A stretch of DNA of 64,000 bases from Yponomeuta sedellus (lineage: Eukaryota > Arthropoda > Insecta > Lepidoptera > Yponomeutidae). A model generated the notes under the pieces. The model did no database searches. It was not told the origin of the DNA and worked only from the letters and a program-made list of their open reading frames with translations. The stretch lies in contig OW203724.1 of NCBI GenBank assembly GCA_934045075.1, forward strand, positions 2,914,001 through 2,978,000. Reading direction: 5' to 3'. Within the stretch, counting starts at the first letter, position 1; every line of letters starts with the position of its first letter. Of the stretch, positions 32,101 through 43,421 are shown one piece after another. The translations under genes and the position numbers were made by a program.

Positions 32101-32311
32101 ATATCACCTTATTTCAACGAAAATGCTAGCTCTAGGCATCGAATGCGACTGATTACTGTTTTGCCTAGGATTATGAAGAATTTGTTTAATATTGTGAATA
32201 AATAACCTGGGTATTTACTAAACATCTAAAATGTCGCTATAAATGAAAATCCTTTAATAAAAAAAAAAAAATATATATTTTATTTATATTGTCGATGGTT
32301 TCCCTAAAACT

Positions 32312-32990
32312 CGATATCAACCCTTGTATGTTCCCGCTGCTGGGGAAGGGATCTCTTCCTGCATTGCAGGAAGGTTAGGCCATACTCCACCACAGGGGCC
32401 AAGTCCGGGTTGGTGGAGGATTGTAAGACAGTGGCGGGGCTTACTGTCAGAAGTTATCAAGCCGCCCATAAACCCTCTGACATGGCTTAACGACTGCCAA
32501 AACATGACAGCCGGCACCAACGGCTTAACGTGCCTCGCGAAGCACGGAAGCGCTCGGAAAAAAATGACACTAGCGGTAGTCACGGAACGGTCACCCATTC
32601 TTCACCTGACCGCGCCTCGATCGATATAAACCCTTTTATGTCCCCACTGCTGGGGCAGGGATCTCTTCCTGCATTGCAGGAAGGTTAGGCCATACTCCAC
32701 CACGGGGGCCAGATCCGGGTTGGTGGAGGATTGTAAGACAGTGGCGGGCTTTACTGTCAGAAGTTATCAAGCCGCCCATAAGGCCTCTGACATTTCTTAA
32801 CGACTGCAATTACATGACAGCTGGCACCAACGGCCTAACGTGCCTTGCGAAGCACGGAAGCGCTCGGAAAAATGCCACTAGCGGTAGTCACGGGACGGTC
32901 ACCCATCCTGCACCTGATCGCGCCTGTTGTTGCTTAACTCAAGTGATTGATTCCAAACACTCGATTCGACTCGGCTAAGAAAGCTTTCCT
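32312..32990 (+). repeat. Interspersed repeat R, two copies in tandem
   Basis: Copy 2 at 32312-32620, copy 3 at 32621-32990, head to tail. Both carry the landmarks of repeat R; copy 2 lacks the last ~40 bp, replaced by the start of copy 3. Confidence 0.75.
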
Positions 32991-33662
32991 AAAACTCAAT
33001 AAATAAATGATATTTTCCAAGCCAAGCTAGACCAACCATGTCAGTAAGAATTATTTACCTATATCGGGAGTTATTTACTTGATTTTTGTCGGAAGATCCT
33101 GATCAGATGAAAAAAACCTACTAACTTGTAATAATTGCAAGATCTAAAATAAAAAATAAAATATAGAAAATCGTCTTATTCGAGAATGACCCAAACAGAC
33201 AATTTTGCCTGCAACGTGACGACCGAGATGTGTGGGTGAAATCCGACAGGGATGTCAAGGGATTAGATTTTGCCCTGCCACACGGTCTCGCGCATACTCC
33301 AATCTAGCGGAACTGTGACGATACACCGCTCCTCGTAGCCGTGGACCTATTCCTGTAACACTATTTAGTTCACGCACTCTATTTAGTGGCAATCCATTTA
33401 CTTTAGATTCAGCTGCCGAGCGGCCCAACGTCCTTGATGCAGCTCTAGCATAGAGTTATAACATTGAACAAGTTGCGTTGTGTTTGTTAGAAGTTGGCTC
33501 AGGAGCAATTCTTGTATACTGTAGACTGGATTTGAAAGTCGCAGCACTGTATGAACCAGATAAGTTATAATTATTCACAACGAACACAACACGCCATGGT
33601 AATACGGTGACACACAGAGAGAGAGAGAGAGAGCCAAAGAGTATATAACCACTGAGCAGTTT
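32991..33662. other. Stretch without a supportable gene
   Basis: 33180-33560 is less AT-rich than its neighbours but has no convincing ORF. A (GA)n run lies at 33617-33634. Confidence 0.35.
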
Positions 33663-33775
33663 AGATAAGATAAGAGATAAGAATATTCTTTATTGTACAC
33701 TGGAAAAACAACAAATACAAAACAATTGCAAATATACATAGTACAATTGGCGGCCTTAGCCAACTTAACTAAAAA
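33663..33775 (-). mobile_element. LINE-Z 3' end
   Basis: On the minus strand GGCCGCCAATTGTACTATG, then CCAGTGTACAATAAAGAAT with a TCTTATC tail. Confidence 0.65.
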
Positions 33776-34079
33776 CTAAAACCGGAAACATGACAATATT
33801 GGCATTGACTTGTGTTGCCATAAACAGTGTTTAGACACAGTATTCTCAGAGAGACCCACTGTTGTTTGGCGATTGCAACTGCTAGGTTAGTTAGTACTTA
33901 TTCACTACCCATCTCGTCCCCTGCTAGGCATTAGGTACTAGGTAATAATGGCCATTGAAGGCAAAAATGTATACATGCCTAGTTTCTAAAAATCGTTATT
34001 CATTAATGATATCTTAAGAGCTTTTAAAAATGAATTGCTTTAGACCTAGACTTAATCATCATTGCTATAATCAGCCGGT

Positions 34080-34810
34080 GTTAGTGCACTGCTGGACATA
34101 GGCCTCTCGCGAAAGATGCCACTAAGCCCGATCTTCGGCTCATCTCTTCCAGTCATTGCCCTATAATAATGTTGGCCTTTTTGCATCTACTTAATGAGAT
34201 GATTTATACAGCGTCCAGTGGTATCTTCACTCACACTAGATGGGTGAAGGGACCACTCCGACGCTGTAGTGCCTGGGACATGGTTATATAGATGTACAGG
34301 CTTGCCCAGCACCTATACCATCCTGACAGCTTAGTCGGCCTAGCCTACAGGAAAGACTAGTCAATACGTGCGGAGCCAACCAAGCCGCGGGTTTTCTCAC
34401 GATGTTTTCCTTCAAAGTTAGCGTGTGGTATTGCGACTACAAATTTGCAAATGTACGTAACTTTGAAATTAAACAAAGTCATTGGTACATGCCCGCACTC
34501 GGGATCGAACCTGGGGCTCTCGCTTGCCAGTCCATGGTTATACCCACTGAGCTACCACCGCTGACCACCATTTTGCGAATGTCGTCGCTCCACGGTCACA
34601 GGGCGTCCTACGCTGCGTTTACCGATTCACGGTCTCCACTCAAGAACCAGTGTACCCCAACGGGTATCGGCCCTGCGGCAGATATGACCCGTTCCCGACC
34701 TTAATCCGTTGAGCTATGTCGATCATTTTAGCTCTCTGGCGAATAACTTCGTTTCGGATTCGATCCTGCAGAGCTATACTTAGTACATACTGTAGTTGAA
34801 TACTCCTGTA
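34080..34810 (-). pseudogene. RTE-like LINE, C-terminal part, SINE-interrupted
   Basis: Minus strand 34810-34565: LSIALQDRIRNEVIRQRAKM and IDIAQRI, then a stop-containing RSVGRP-type section. After a family D SINE (34385-34565) the extreme C-terminal tail (CAGCAGTGCACT) is at about 34080-34110. Non-functional. Confidence 0.6.
34385..34565 (-). mobile_element. SINE family D inserted in the RTE-like LINE
   Basis: Minus strand: GTGGTAGCTCAGTGGGTATA, box B GGTTCGATCCCGAG, then ACATTTGCAAATTTGTAG and GAAAACATCGTGAGAAAAC. Confidence 0.7.
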
Positions 34811-34859
34811 AAGGCGTTTCACACTGAACTATATCGTGTAATGGTAATGATCTGTTTTA

Positions 34860-35815
34860 ATAATAATAATAATTCGTTTATTTCAGGTAACTTTACAGAC
34901 CCATATTTTATTAGTATATACTTACAGCTATGTTAGTATACTATCATAATGAAGCAATATTAAATTGGTTATACTTCTAGAAGCATCTAAGCTATTTATA
35001 CATAATAGGTGCTTCTAGAAATATGCATATTATCACAATGCCTCATATATGGGCAGACAAACCTCTCGCCTATCGACCGCAGGATGGGGTTGGGGCTGGC
35101 CCGCACCCGGCGCACCAGGGACGTGCATCGTTTTCGCATAGTAGCATAAAAGCAATCTACACGCGCTTCCGCAAACATCCCTGATGCGCTACAGAAACGG
35201 GGCAGCCCCACCAGCACCCGGAACGCGTTGTTATACTGGACCCGGAGGGCCCCATAGGCCCGTTGAGTATAGTAAGCCCATAAGCTACACGTATATAGGG
35301 AAGTGCAATAGGCTTTAAATAATGTTACTTTCACCTCCCCAGTACAGCGCGCAAACTCACGCGCGATCATGTTTGCCCTCACTGACAGGGCCCTCCGTTC
35401 TCGTTCGATATCCATGTTGTCTTTTAGGTCTGAGGTAACAACATGGCCTAAATATTTAAAAGTTCTCACTCTTTCCAAAGGACCTCCACTCAAAATAATA
35501 GGAGGTACCTTAGGTATCTTATAACCAGTAGGCTCAAACACCATGAACTGTGTTTTACCAACATTGTATTTCAAGTCATGTTGGACGGCGTAGGTCTCAC
35601 ATAACTTTAACAGTTTTCGCAAACCACAAGCCGATACGCTCAACAAAACCATATCGTCGGCGTAACTCAAGTTATTCAAGCAAATATCGTCAATATGGCA
35701 GCCTGTATGGGTTTTCCCGAGCACCTCGAGAAGCTGATTTATGTACAGATTAAAAAGTGTGGGCGAGGTCAAACCCCCCTGCCTCACCAAAGTTTTTGTT
35801 TTGTACACCAAAGAA
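34860..35815 (-). pseudogene. LINE-Y copy 1, reverse transcriptase 3' half
   Basis: Open minus frame 35811-34996: VRQGGLTSPTLFNLYIN, then SYADDMVLLS (the catalytic YADD), GKTQFMVFEP, FKYLGHVVTSDL and a long C-terminal region rich in Arg/Cys (LVGLPRFCSASGMFAEAR). 5'-truncated just before the GxRQGG motif. The 3' UTR at 34860-34995 has TTTATTTCAGG and an ATT-repeat tail. Same family as 55.76-56.65 kb; the clade is not assigned. Confidence 0.8.
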
Positions 35816-35967
35816 GTAGTAATAAAATTGATAAATGCTCAGTAGGTTGCCATTACTTCTGCCTCGTGCTTAGATATTAAAATTTTTATATTGTTCTAAA
35901 AATATTTTTATGACATTTATGGCGGAATTACATTTATGTATATACGTATATATATATATATATATAT

Positions 35968-36053
35968 ACTTGTGTCACGAATCAATAAATAAATTATGAA
36001 CATATATATATATATATATGTTCATAATTTATTTATTGATTCGTGACACAAGT
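35968..36053. repeat. Perfect 86-bp palindrome
   Basis: Two 43-bp arms with no spacer, centred between 36010 and 36011. The outer arms are ordinary sequence (ACTTGTGTCACGAATC / GATTCGTGACACAAGT); the centre is (AT)n. A further AT run precedes it (35941-35967). Confidence 0.97.
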
Positions 36054-36544
36054 ACATCAGGTGCTAGTTAAAAATACAGTGCTCTACCTAAATAGGCATA
36101 CAAATCTCGTGTCAGAAGTATTAAAACATTTAAATGATCTCATGCAATAACAATTAAATACAGAATGTCAAAGATTTCAAAAAAGTATAAAATATAAAAC
36201 GCAATAACTATTAAGAAATCAATTCAGAAAATACAACATGTCAATGATAAAAACATGTATGTCGGCTTGTCAATAACTAGATATTATATTATATTTATCT
36301 TTATATTTATTCATATTTATATTATATCCACATCTATTGTTTTGTTCAATTCGTAAATTTATTTATTTTGTTTTCGCACTTCCGTGTGCCTACCATTTAT
36401 TTTAGTGCACCCCCTGCGGTTGACTGATAAAAATGCTCGTAGAATTAAGTCCGCCGCATTGCCACTGTAGGCTATACTTATATGCAATAAAAGTAAGAAT
36501 AAGAATATTATTTTCTAAGGTTAACACGAGCAGTAGACATAATT
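36054..36544. other. AT-rich stretch without a gene
   Basis: Nothing that I can support. Confidence 0.35.
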
Positions 36545-36655
36545 AAAACTGCCGTGGTCCGGGATATCCGGGACCACGGCACCTGAAAAAGTGCCGAAAC
36601 GTTGGAAAATTGTAAAAAATGTAATAAACGAGCATAAATCCGTATAAAAACAGTT
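36545..36655 (+). mobile_element. Penelope-like 3' remnant with hairpin
   Basis: Near-palindrome GCCGTGGTCC ... GGACCACGGC (36549-36580), then CACCTGAAAAAGTGCCGAAAC, which resembles a degraded hammerhead core, then AATAAACGAGCATAAATCCG. A second diverged copy is at 63.39 kb. Assignment rests on the motif pattern only. Confidence 0.35.
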
Positions 36656-36800
36656 TTAATAAGAATATTCTTTATTGTACACTGGAAAAACAACAAACAC
36701 AAAACAATTGCAAATATACATAGTACAATTGGCGGCCTTATTGCTAAAAGCAATTTCTTCCAGAAACCTTACGATGGAAAGTTGCTGAAGGAAATTAGAA
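36656..36800 (-). mobile_element. LINE-Z 3' end
   Basis: The minus strand carries AGGCCGCCAATTGTAC and CCAGTGTACAATAAAGAA; very similar to the copy at 33.66 kb. Confidence 0.65.
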
Positions 36801-36991
36801 AGACGGGTAGCCAGTGCAAATTTGAATATTGATACATACTTATACTTAATAATAATAAGTATTAATAATAATAATAATTTACAAGAGTGTACTAAGCACT
36901 TTGTTTTTAGCAAGAGTGCTACGAGCTGCGTTTTCATGCTACGTAGCAGTTACTACGACCCTACGACGTAGGTTCTCGTTGTAAGCTTTCA

Positions 36992-37417
36992 GGCTGGGCG
37001 CACGCTGAGACGCAGGCGACGACGCAGCACAGCGCAGCGCAGGGCAGCGCAGATTTTGTAAAGCGTGGAACGTCATTGAGCTACGTACGCTGCGGCGCAG
37101 GCACGTGCGACGCAGACATGTGTCTGCCCTGCTCTGCCTCTCGCTGTAGTGCCGGCACAGATTTCTGCGCGACGCGTGCACATCAAGGCGTGTTTACTAA
37201 CAGAACATTTAACTGAATTAGTTTGCTTTAACCTTGTTTGTATGATACAAATCATCCAGACTTTTCAAAAAAGAGATTGAAAGAGTTATTATGGGTGAGA
37301 GTTGCGAATAGTGGCTTCGCAGCATGCGGAGGTGGCATGTCTGCCTCAACTGCCCTGCCCTGTGCTGAACTATGCTGTGCTGTACTGCGTCACCTGCATT
37401 TCAGCATGCGCCTAGCC
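36992..37417. mobile_element. GC-rich MITE
   Basis: The ends are inverted over about 60 bp with mismatches: GGCTGGGCGCACGCTGAG against GGCTAGGCGCATGCTGAA, both continuing through CGCAG-repeat sequence. The interior is AT-rich. No coding capacity; open frames over it are artefacts of the GC-rich arms. Confidence 0.7.
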
Positions 37418-37537
37418 TTATCGGCATTTCCGTGTTCCGTGCCTGAGTGTAAACGGGATCTTATTAGCCTAATCGATGGATTCGGCTAGTAAGATCCCGA
37501 TCCTGTTTGTGTGTCTGTCACTCAGTCATTAATTTTT

Positions 37538-37740
37538 TGACGACCTCTGTGGCGTAGCGGTAGCGCGTCTGCCTACCATGCAAGAGGTCCCGGGTTCGAA
37601 TCCCGGCTGGGAACAAAAAAAAAACCAGGTCTTGGATGTTTACATGTTTGTGATGTCGTTGTTTCTGGTTCCCACGACACAGGCCAGAGGCAATGTATGT
37701 GCTTGTATGTAAATGTTATGTTTATGTTATGTTATTAATG
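37538..37740 (+). mobile_element. SINE family B, full length
   Basis: GACCTCTGTGGCGTAGCGG box A, box B GGGTTCGAATCCC, AGGTCTTGGATGTTTACATG, and a tail of TTATGTTATG. Reference copy for the family in this window. Confidence 0.85.
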
Positions 37741-37744
37741 AAAA

Positions 37745-37958
37745 TTGAATGAATGAAAATTCTTTATTGCACTATTCTTTAAGGCAACAAATACAAAGGC
37801 GAGCTTAATACTAGATAGTATTTTCTTCCAGCTAACCCACGATAATGCGGACAGTGGAAGGGCTAGTGCCAGTAAACAATATAATATAAGAGTGATTTAT
37901 TACATAACCTATTAACAAATAGTATAAAGTTAACCTAGGTCATATTTATGGCGGAAAA
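37745..37958 (-). mobile_element. LINE 3' end, LINE-Z-like
   Basis: The minus strand ends with GCAATAAAGAATTTTCATTC after CTTTGTATTTGTTGCC. Related to, but diverged from, LINE-Z. Confidence 0.45.
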
Positions 37959-38085
37959 CATAACAACAACAACATTTACATACAGGCACATACATTGCTT
38001 CTTGCCCCACACTAGGATACCCTGTGTCGTAAGAACCAGAAACACAGACATCACAAACATGTAAGCATCCAAGACCTAAGAAAAT
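37959..38085 (-). mobile_element. SINE family B, 3' fragment
   Basis: The minus strand shows AGGTCTTGGATGCTTACATG through TGTGGGGCAAGAAGC to the ATGTTGTTG tail; the tRNA-like part is missing. Confidence 0.7.
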
Positions 38086-38534
38086 CACACGTGTAATTAG
38101 TAGTAAAATAGTCGATCTGGTTATACCTATTATGTGACATTGCTAACTTTTAATGACTACCTGTTTTTACTTCGGTTTTCTAATATTATATTGGTTTGGT
38201 CGCTAGTTTTCCCAAATATTAAATGGTAAAAAAATTTATTTAAAAATAACATTGATCACCAGACCACCGTTTTTCGGAGCCGAGTTTCGGAGCCCCCCTT
38301 GTAAATAACCCTAGATACGTCAATATGTATGCGGTAGCATACCTCACTCATTATGCTACACGCTCGATATTAATTTATCAAGATATTTGGATCGCAATTC
38401 AGGATTACGATATTTATCGAGTGTGTAGTATATCGCTGGATTTCTAAAAAACCAGAAATCCCAAGATTTATATCTAGTATCGTCGATAAAAATCGAGTGT
38501 TCGATATTATTCCTATAATTTTCATACTCATCCA

Positions 38535-38775
38535 TTTCCTGCTTCACAAGGCACGCTAAGCTGTTGGTGCCGGCTGTCATTTAATGGCAGTGGTTAAACC
38601 ATGTCAGATGCCTTATAGAGGCTTGATGCCTTCTGACAGTAAGGCCCGCTACTGTCTTACAATCCTCCACCAAACTGGAATTGGCACCCGTGGTGGAGTA
38701 TGGCCTATCCCTCCTGCGATGCAGAAAGAGACACGTGTCCCAGCAATTGGGACATAGCAAAGGTTGATATCAATC
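38535..38775 (-). repeat. Interspersed repeat R, copy 4, reverse
   Basis: The minus strand shows the landmarks CTACTGTCAGAAG-like, GGAGGATTGTAAG and GGCTTAACGTGCC-like in degraded form. Confidence 0.65.
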
Positions 38776-38900
38776 ATTCATTTCTTGGTATCTGATTTAA
38801 TAAAATTAGGTTTGCATCTTTGCATATTGATCTCTCTCTAGAAGCCAATGCTTCATCCTTTTTTTTCACTCGACGCGTCTTTTTAATGCTGTAGCTAATA

Positions 38901-38948
38901 TAATAGCAACGCAAGCTTTACTTTTAAGTAAAGCTTGCGTTGCTATTA
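38901..38948. repeat. Perfect fold-back, 23-bp arms
   Basis: TAATAGCAACGCAAGC ... GCTTGCGTTGCTATTA, arms of 23 bp separated by 2 bases. Confidence 0.95.
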
Positions 38949-39110
38949 CTAAAGTGACTATAGTCACTCATGTTATGTAACGTACACGTCTTTAGTGAAT
39001 GAAATCTACGCGATTAGTATCGAGTGTGTAGTATGTAGATTCGATCGATAGTATAAGTATGTAGATAAATATCACGCTAAATATCGTGATAAATATCGAA
39101 CGTGTAGCAT

Positions 39111-39660
39111 GCGCCATTGGTACGGCGCCTCGCATCTAGCTTTCTTGTTTCTCGTTCGTGTTTGTTCCTATGTGAGATACTAACGGTGTGCGCATTATGA
39201 ACCAGTTCTGAACGAGGGGAAGGTTCATGCGCAAGTCAACAATCCGTGCACAATAATTGCATCGAACTATCGTTGGTTTTCTTCGTTTAGTCCGCGCACA
39301 CTCTCAACAGCAATAATTTTTTTTTGAATGCCATTTATTTATTGATTCACTTTATATGCAATTATGATACGTACTTCTTACTTTCACTACACAACCACTG
39401 TACACTGTTACATTATTGAAGTAAATATATGTAGTCTTTCTTTTTCTCACAACAAGAGCACCTTTTTTAAATCAATTGATACATGTACTTTGCTAACCGC
39501 AGTATGGACCCGACTGAAAATCAGCGTTGCAACTGATCTCTCGGTTGTAACATTATGCTGAGTCGGGCCCATTTTGGGGACTAAATACTTAAAACTTTCA
39601 TTTTTCGTCATTATGTTTTGTTATAACTATGAATTGCTAGTTTTCGTGTTACGTTACGTT
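39111..39660. other. Stretch without a gene
   Basis: Short inverted pieces only: GTGTGCGC at 39189 with GCGCACAC near 39300, and GGACCCGACTGA near 39505 with an inverted partner near 39565. No ORF supportable. Confidence 0.35.
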
Positions 39661-40018
39661 ATCAACCCTTGTATGTCCCCACTGCTAGGGCACGGGTCTC
39701 TTCCTGCATCGCAGGAAGGTTAGGCCATACTCCACCACGGGGGCCAAGTCCGGGTTGGTGGAGGATTGTAAGACAGTGGCCGGCCTTACTGTCAGAAGTT
39801 ATCAAGCCGCCCATAAGGCCTCTGACATGGCTTAACGACTGCCATTATATGACAGCCGGCACCAACGGCTTAGCATGCCTTGCGAAGCACGGAAGCGCTC
39901 GGAAAAAATGCCACTAGCGGTAGTCACGGGACGCTCACCCATCCCGCACCTGACCGCGCCTGTTGTTACTTAACCAAGTGATTGATTCCAATCACTCGGT
40001 TCGTCTAGGCCACGAGCG
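39661..40018 (+). repeat. Interspersed repeat R, copy 5
   Basis: Full-length and the best preserved of the set, with all landmarks in order to CACTCGGTTCGTCTAGG. Confidence 0.75.
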
Positions 40019-40824
40019 CTTTCGTGTTATTTATATTTTTTGCTGATACCCGCATTTCGGCTGATACTCGTACCTACAGTCTATTTATTCTTACTTGTCT
40101 AATGTAGTAAACAAGATTCTAACCTTAAAATTGGGATTAGATGCCTAAACTACACATTTTCTCGCAAATTCATGAACTATCATGAACTACGTTTATAAAA
40201 TTCGCAGCGTGTTATCTAAAAGAGTGTTCAAAGTTACTTAATTTATGGAAATATGGCAGTTTTGGACTGAAAAGTCACAGTTTAAGGGTAGAACCTTGTT
40301 TACTAAATTGGACAACAAGGAAGAATAAATAGACTGTAGTAATTGTTTTTTTTTTTTACTTGTATTTTGTTGTGTGACTCTGTGTTTTTGAGTATTGTGT
40401 CGCCAAACAAATATATATTTTTTGCTATCTTTCTGATCCATTTGATCCCTAACTTTAAAACTAGAAGTAAGATTAAAATACCACCTACAACAACCGCTAT
40501 TTCCATAGGATGTGTGAAAGAGATGGCTTAAGTTTGCACCAACTGCTTAAACTGGAAAACTGTTGCTTATATGTATTTAATTGTATAAGTATTTATTTTT
40601 AGGTATCGATGTATATTATTATTAATATATGTTGCTTATATGTATTTAATTGTATAAGTATTTTTTTTAGGTATCTATATATTATTTAAATATATGTACT
40701 TTGTATCGTAGGTAATTATATTCTCGCACTCTTTTGCTATTTGGTATCTATATAATATATTTTCGATTTAATTATTTATGTACATGCACGTACCGACTAT
40801 ATTCTTCCCGCAATCCACTACATC
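40019..40824. other. AT-rich stretch; 69-bp tandem duplication
   Basis: At 40562-40700 a 69-bp unit beginning GTTGCTTATATGTATTTAAT occurs twice in tandem. A 67-codon minus frame at 40303-40506 starts with a hydrophobic segment but has no other support. Confidence 0.45.
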
Positions 40825-40945
40825 CAACGGTTGTCTAGAAGAGATCGCTCTTAGCGATAAGACCGCCAATTGTACAAGTTACTTAGATTTAAGAAATAAT
40901 GGTTGTATTCTTGTTCTGGTAGTGCCATAAAGAGTTCTCTACCTA
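40825..40945 (+). mobile_element. LINE-Z 3' end
   Basis: GGTTGTCTAGAAGAGATCGC, GATAAGACCGCCAATTGTAC, GTGCCATAAAGAGTTCTC with a short microsatellite tail. Confidence 0.7.
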
Positions 40946-41639
40946 TGTATGTAACTAAAAAGGGAAAATTTGGAAATTAACATAAAAGTTACAAATCACA
41001 AACACAACTTAGTACTATATTAATACTTAACAGGGTTTACATATTTACAAAAAAAAAAAATAATATTGAAAAATCTACACCGCTGCCGATGGGGAGAGTT
41101 CCCAAGATGCTCGCAGCATTCCCTTACTAAATGGCCAGGCTAATGCGCTGGCCGAGGTAGCAAAGTTTACCTTTGTAAACTTTGTACTAGTTTTACATTA
41201 ATAATAACATTGATTCGTGTTCAAAGTCATCTGTTCCATGAGTTCGACAGAAAAAAATTTTATATATTCGTATGGAGCTTAAATATCCCCCTTTTTGATG
41301 GATAATTAAATTGCGAATATTCAAGACATATTTTCCTTATCTTGTCCCCAGTTTGTGACTGAGAAAATTTTATTGATTATTAATAAGTTTGTAACTTTTC
41401 TTCATAAAAAACTACGTACTGAAAAATAAAAATGTATTTGAAATGTCCAGACTTTAATTATGCATAAAACCTTCAAAACACATTTATTAAGCGTATAGGC
41501 GGTAACGTTTCACGAGTGAGATAGCAAGATCCATGTAACAACAACCTTAATCGGAGTTAGTAATTGATAGTAAAGGAGGCTCACACTTTGACAATACCTA
41601 TTATTAAAATGAGATAGAAATACAGGAAGCCCCGATTTC
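40946..41639. other. Mostly unclassified AT-rich sequence
   Basis: 41080-41160 (CCGCTGCCGATGGGGAGAG ... GGCCAGGCTAATGCG) resembles a retroelement 3' UTR in minus orientation. Otherwise nothing. Confidence 0.3.
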
Positions 41640-41990
41640 ATAATGTTTATTTATTAACACGTTTATTGGGTTTACTCAAAAATAACAACACAAAATCTAT
41701 ATGACAAACTCAGTCCCGCATCAACAGCACGAGAACTGATCGATAAAAACAAAGCACAATTATTTTTTAAGAAAAATATATAAAAAGGTACAGTTTTACT
41801 TATAATCTGACCCCCACACTAGGCAAGGCCTGTCACGTGGGGGATGAGAAGTGTTTAGCCGATTACCTAAAAATACGACGGTACAGTATAACTTTATTGA
41901 AAGTATTTTTTTCTGTAAGTACAAAATAAGCGTAAACTAAAATGTAAAAAAATACGAAAACACATCCTTAGAACATGCAAATCTAAGTCA
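41640..41990 (-). mobile_element. LINE-W 3' UTR fragment
   Basis: Shares with the LINE at 51.59-54.08 kb an ACGTTTATT lead and a hairpin with the same 19-nt loop framework at 41811-41843 (stem CCCCCAC/GTGGGGG). No coding part is left. Confidence 0.5.
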
Positions 41991-42068
41991 TGTGATTTTA
42001 AAACTACTTAATAGCTGTAAGATAGTGTACTTAAATCGAAACTGAAATTTAGATTGTGAATGCATTGT

Positions 42069-42093
42069 GGTGTGTATGTGTGTGTGTGTGTGT

Positions 42094-42124
<31 letters not shown>
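42069..42124 (+). repeat. (GT)n microsatellite
   Basis: About 55 bp of GT with two interruptions. Confidence 0.9.
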
Positions 42125-42126
<2 letters not shown>

Positions 42127-42188
42127 ACTGAGATAGTGAGTTAAGCATAATCTTATGATTAAAGTAACTCGGTAAGCATAAATATCTC

Positions 42189-42432
42189 TGTATCGTAGAC
42201 ATCGGCAGGAACGGGTAGATGGGAAGGCGTTTAATGAAAATCGTTTGTGCGATCAAATAAAAAAAAGGAAAATATAATTTTCATGTGCGCATTACATTTT
42301 TCACAGCCATGACAGCAACCAATCAAAAAAGACAAAAGAAAAAAGTTTTCCTTTTCCAATATAAAACACTATGGTGGCCAGCGAGCCGCGATGACGTGCC
42401 ATACGGCCAGTACTCTGCTGCAGTCCTGAACA
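42189..42432 (-). repeat. 3' LTR of the BEL/Pao element
   Basis: On the minus strand TGTTCAGGACTGCAGC ... GTCTACGATACA. Pairs with 54941-55184. Confidence 0.85.
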
Positions 42433-42523
42433 TACTCCGGGCCGTGGAAGCTAAAGCTTTCAAAAATCGTCTCGAACCCGCGGTCTCTATGTTCGAAGGC
42501 TGATTTCAAGCAGTCTGGTGTGG

Positions 42524-43420
42524 TTATGTTGGCAGTAGACATATCTTCGAGAAAGCTTGACGTGCTATGCCGGTAGAAGTCCTTGTGTCGGCTACTCTGT
42601 GCATGCCATATCTACCATGGAAAGTCTTAACGATTCGCCCTAAACTCCATTTCAAAGGTGGCATGTTATCATCTTTGATCAATACAAGCGTGTTTTGTAT
42701 CAAGTTTTCCTTGTTTTCACGCCACTTGCTCCTCTGTTGTAACTCAGAAATGTATTCAACGAACCACCTGGTCCAAAAATGCTGACGCATTTGCTCCACT
42801 CGTTGATAGTGCGTGAGTCGGGTAGCCGGAACGTCGTGCAGGTCAGCTGACGCAGGCGCAGTCAGAGGACGGCCAACAAGAAAGTGCGCAGGTGTAAGCG
42901 GTAGAAGATCATGAGGATCTGAAGTCATGGGAGTGAGAGGGCGGGAGTTCAAAACAGCCTCTACTTGTGCTAGCACCGAGCTGAACTCTTCAAAAATTAA
43001 ATGTGCGTTGCCTATCACACGTCGAAGGTGGTGCCTACAACTTTTGTCCCCAGCCTCCCACAGGCCACCAAAATGAATAGCGTAAAGTCGGATCATTTTG
43101 AAAACAATGTTTTGTGATGCTGCGTATTCCTTAATAACTTCTGAACAACTAGAAAGAAATTTGGAAAACCCATAAGTTCTACAAAGTTCCTTCCGTTGTC
43201 TGAGTAGATTTCAACAGGTTTGCCTCGGCGTGAAATAAATCTCTTTAGTGCTAAAAATATGCATCTGATGATAGGTCAGACACTAATTCCAAATGTATTG
43301 CCCACTTAACAAAACATATAAATAAACATATGTAAGATTTAACAATTTTAGCACTCCTACCTCTACGGCTCAGTATGAGCACTGGTCCCGTGTAATCCAC
43401 GTCATACTGTAGTAAAGGTG
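42524..43420 (-). pseudogene. Pao integrase
   Basis: The minus strand reads VDYTGPVLILSRRGRSAK (first Asp), then in a shifted frame VEIYSDNGRNFV (second Asp), then FKMIRLYAIHFGGLWEAG (Glu) and the Pao C-terminal domain: LNSRPLTPM, LTPAHFLVGRPLT, LVLIKDDNMPPLKW, VADTRTSTG, to the stop at 42524. DDE residues are visible but frameshifts and stops at 43140-43260 break the ORF. Confidence 0.85.
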
Positions 43421-43421
43421 A

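Larger units (their letters stand above)
38353..39110. mobile_element. MITE with ATGCTACACG ends, carrying a repeat R insertion
   Basis: Ends ATGCTACACGCTCGATATT and, inverted, ATGCTACACGTTCGATATT. TATCGAGTGTGTAG-like subterminal repeats recur on both sides (about 38415, 39020). Inside it are a reverse copy of repeat R (38535-38775) and a perfect fold-back (38901-38948). Confidence 0.7.

Noticed and set aside
36939..37489. Cys/Arg-rich ORFs around the GC-rich MITE
   Set aside because: They follow the inverted repeat arms and have no protein motif.
40303..40506. 67-codon minus-strand frame starting with a hydrophobic segment (MEIAVVVGGILILLLV)
   Set aside because: It could be a membrane anchor, but it is short, in AT-rich DNA, with no homology I recognise and no clear splice partner.
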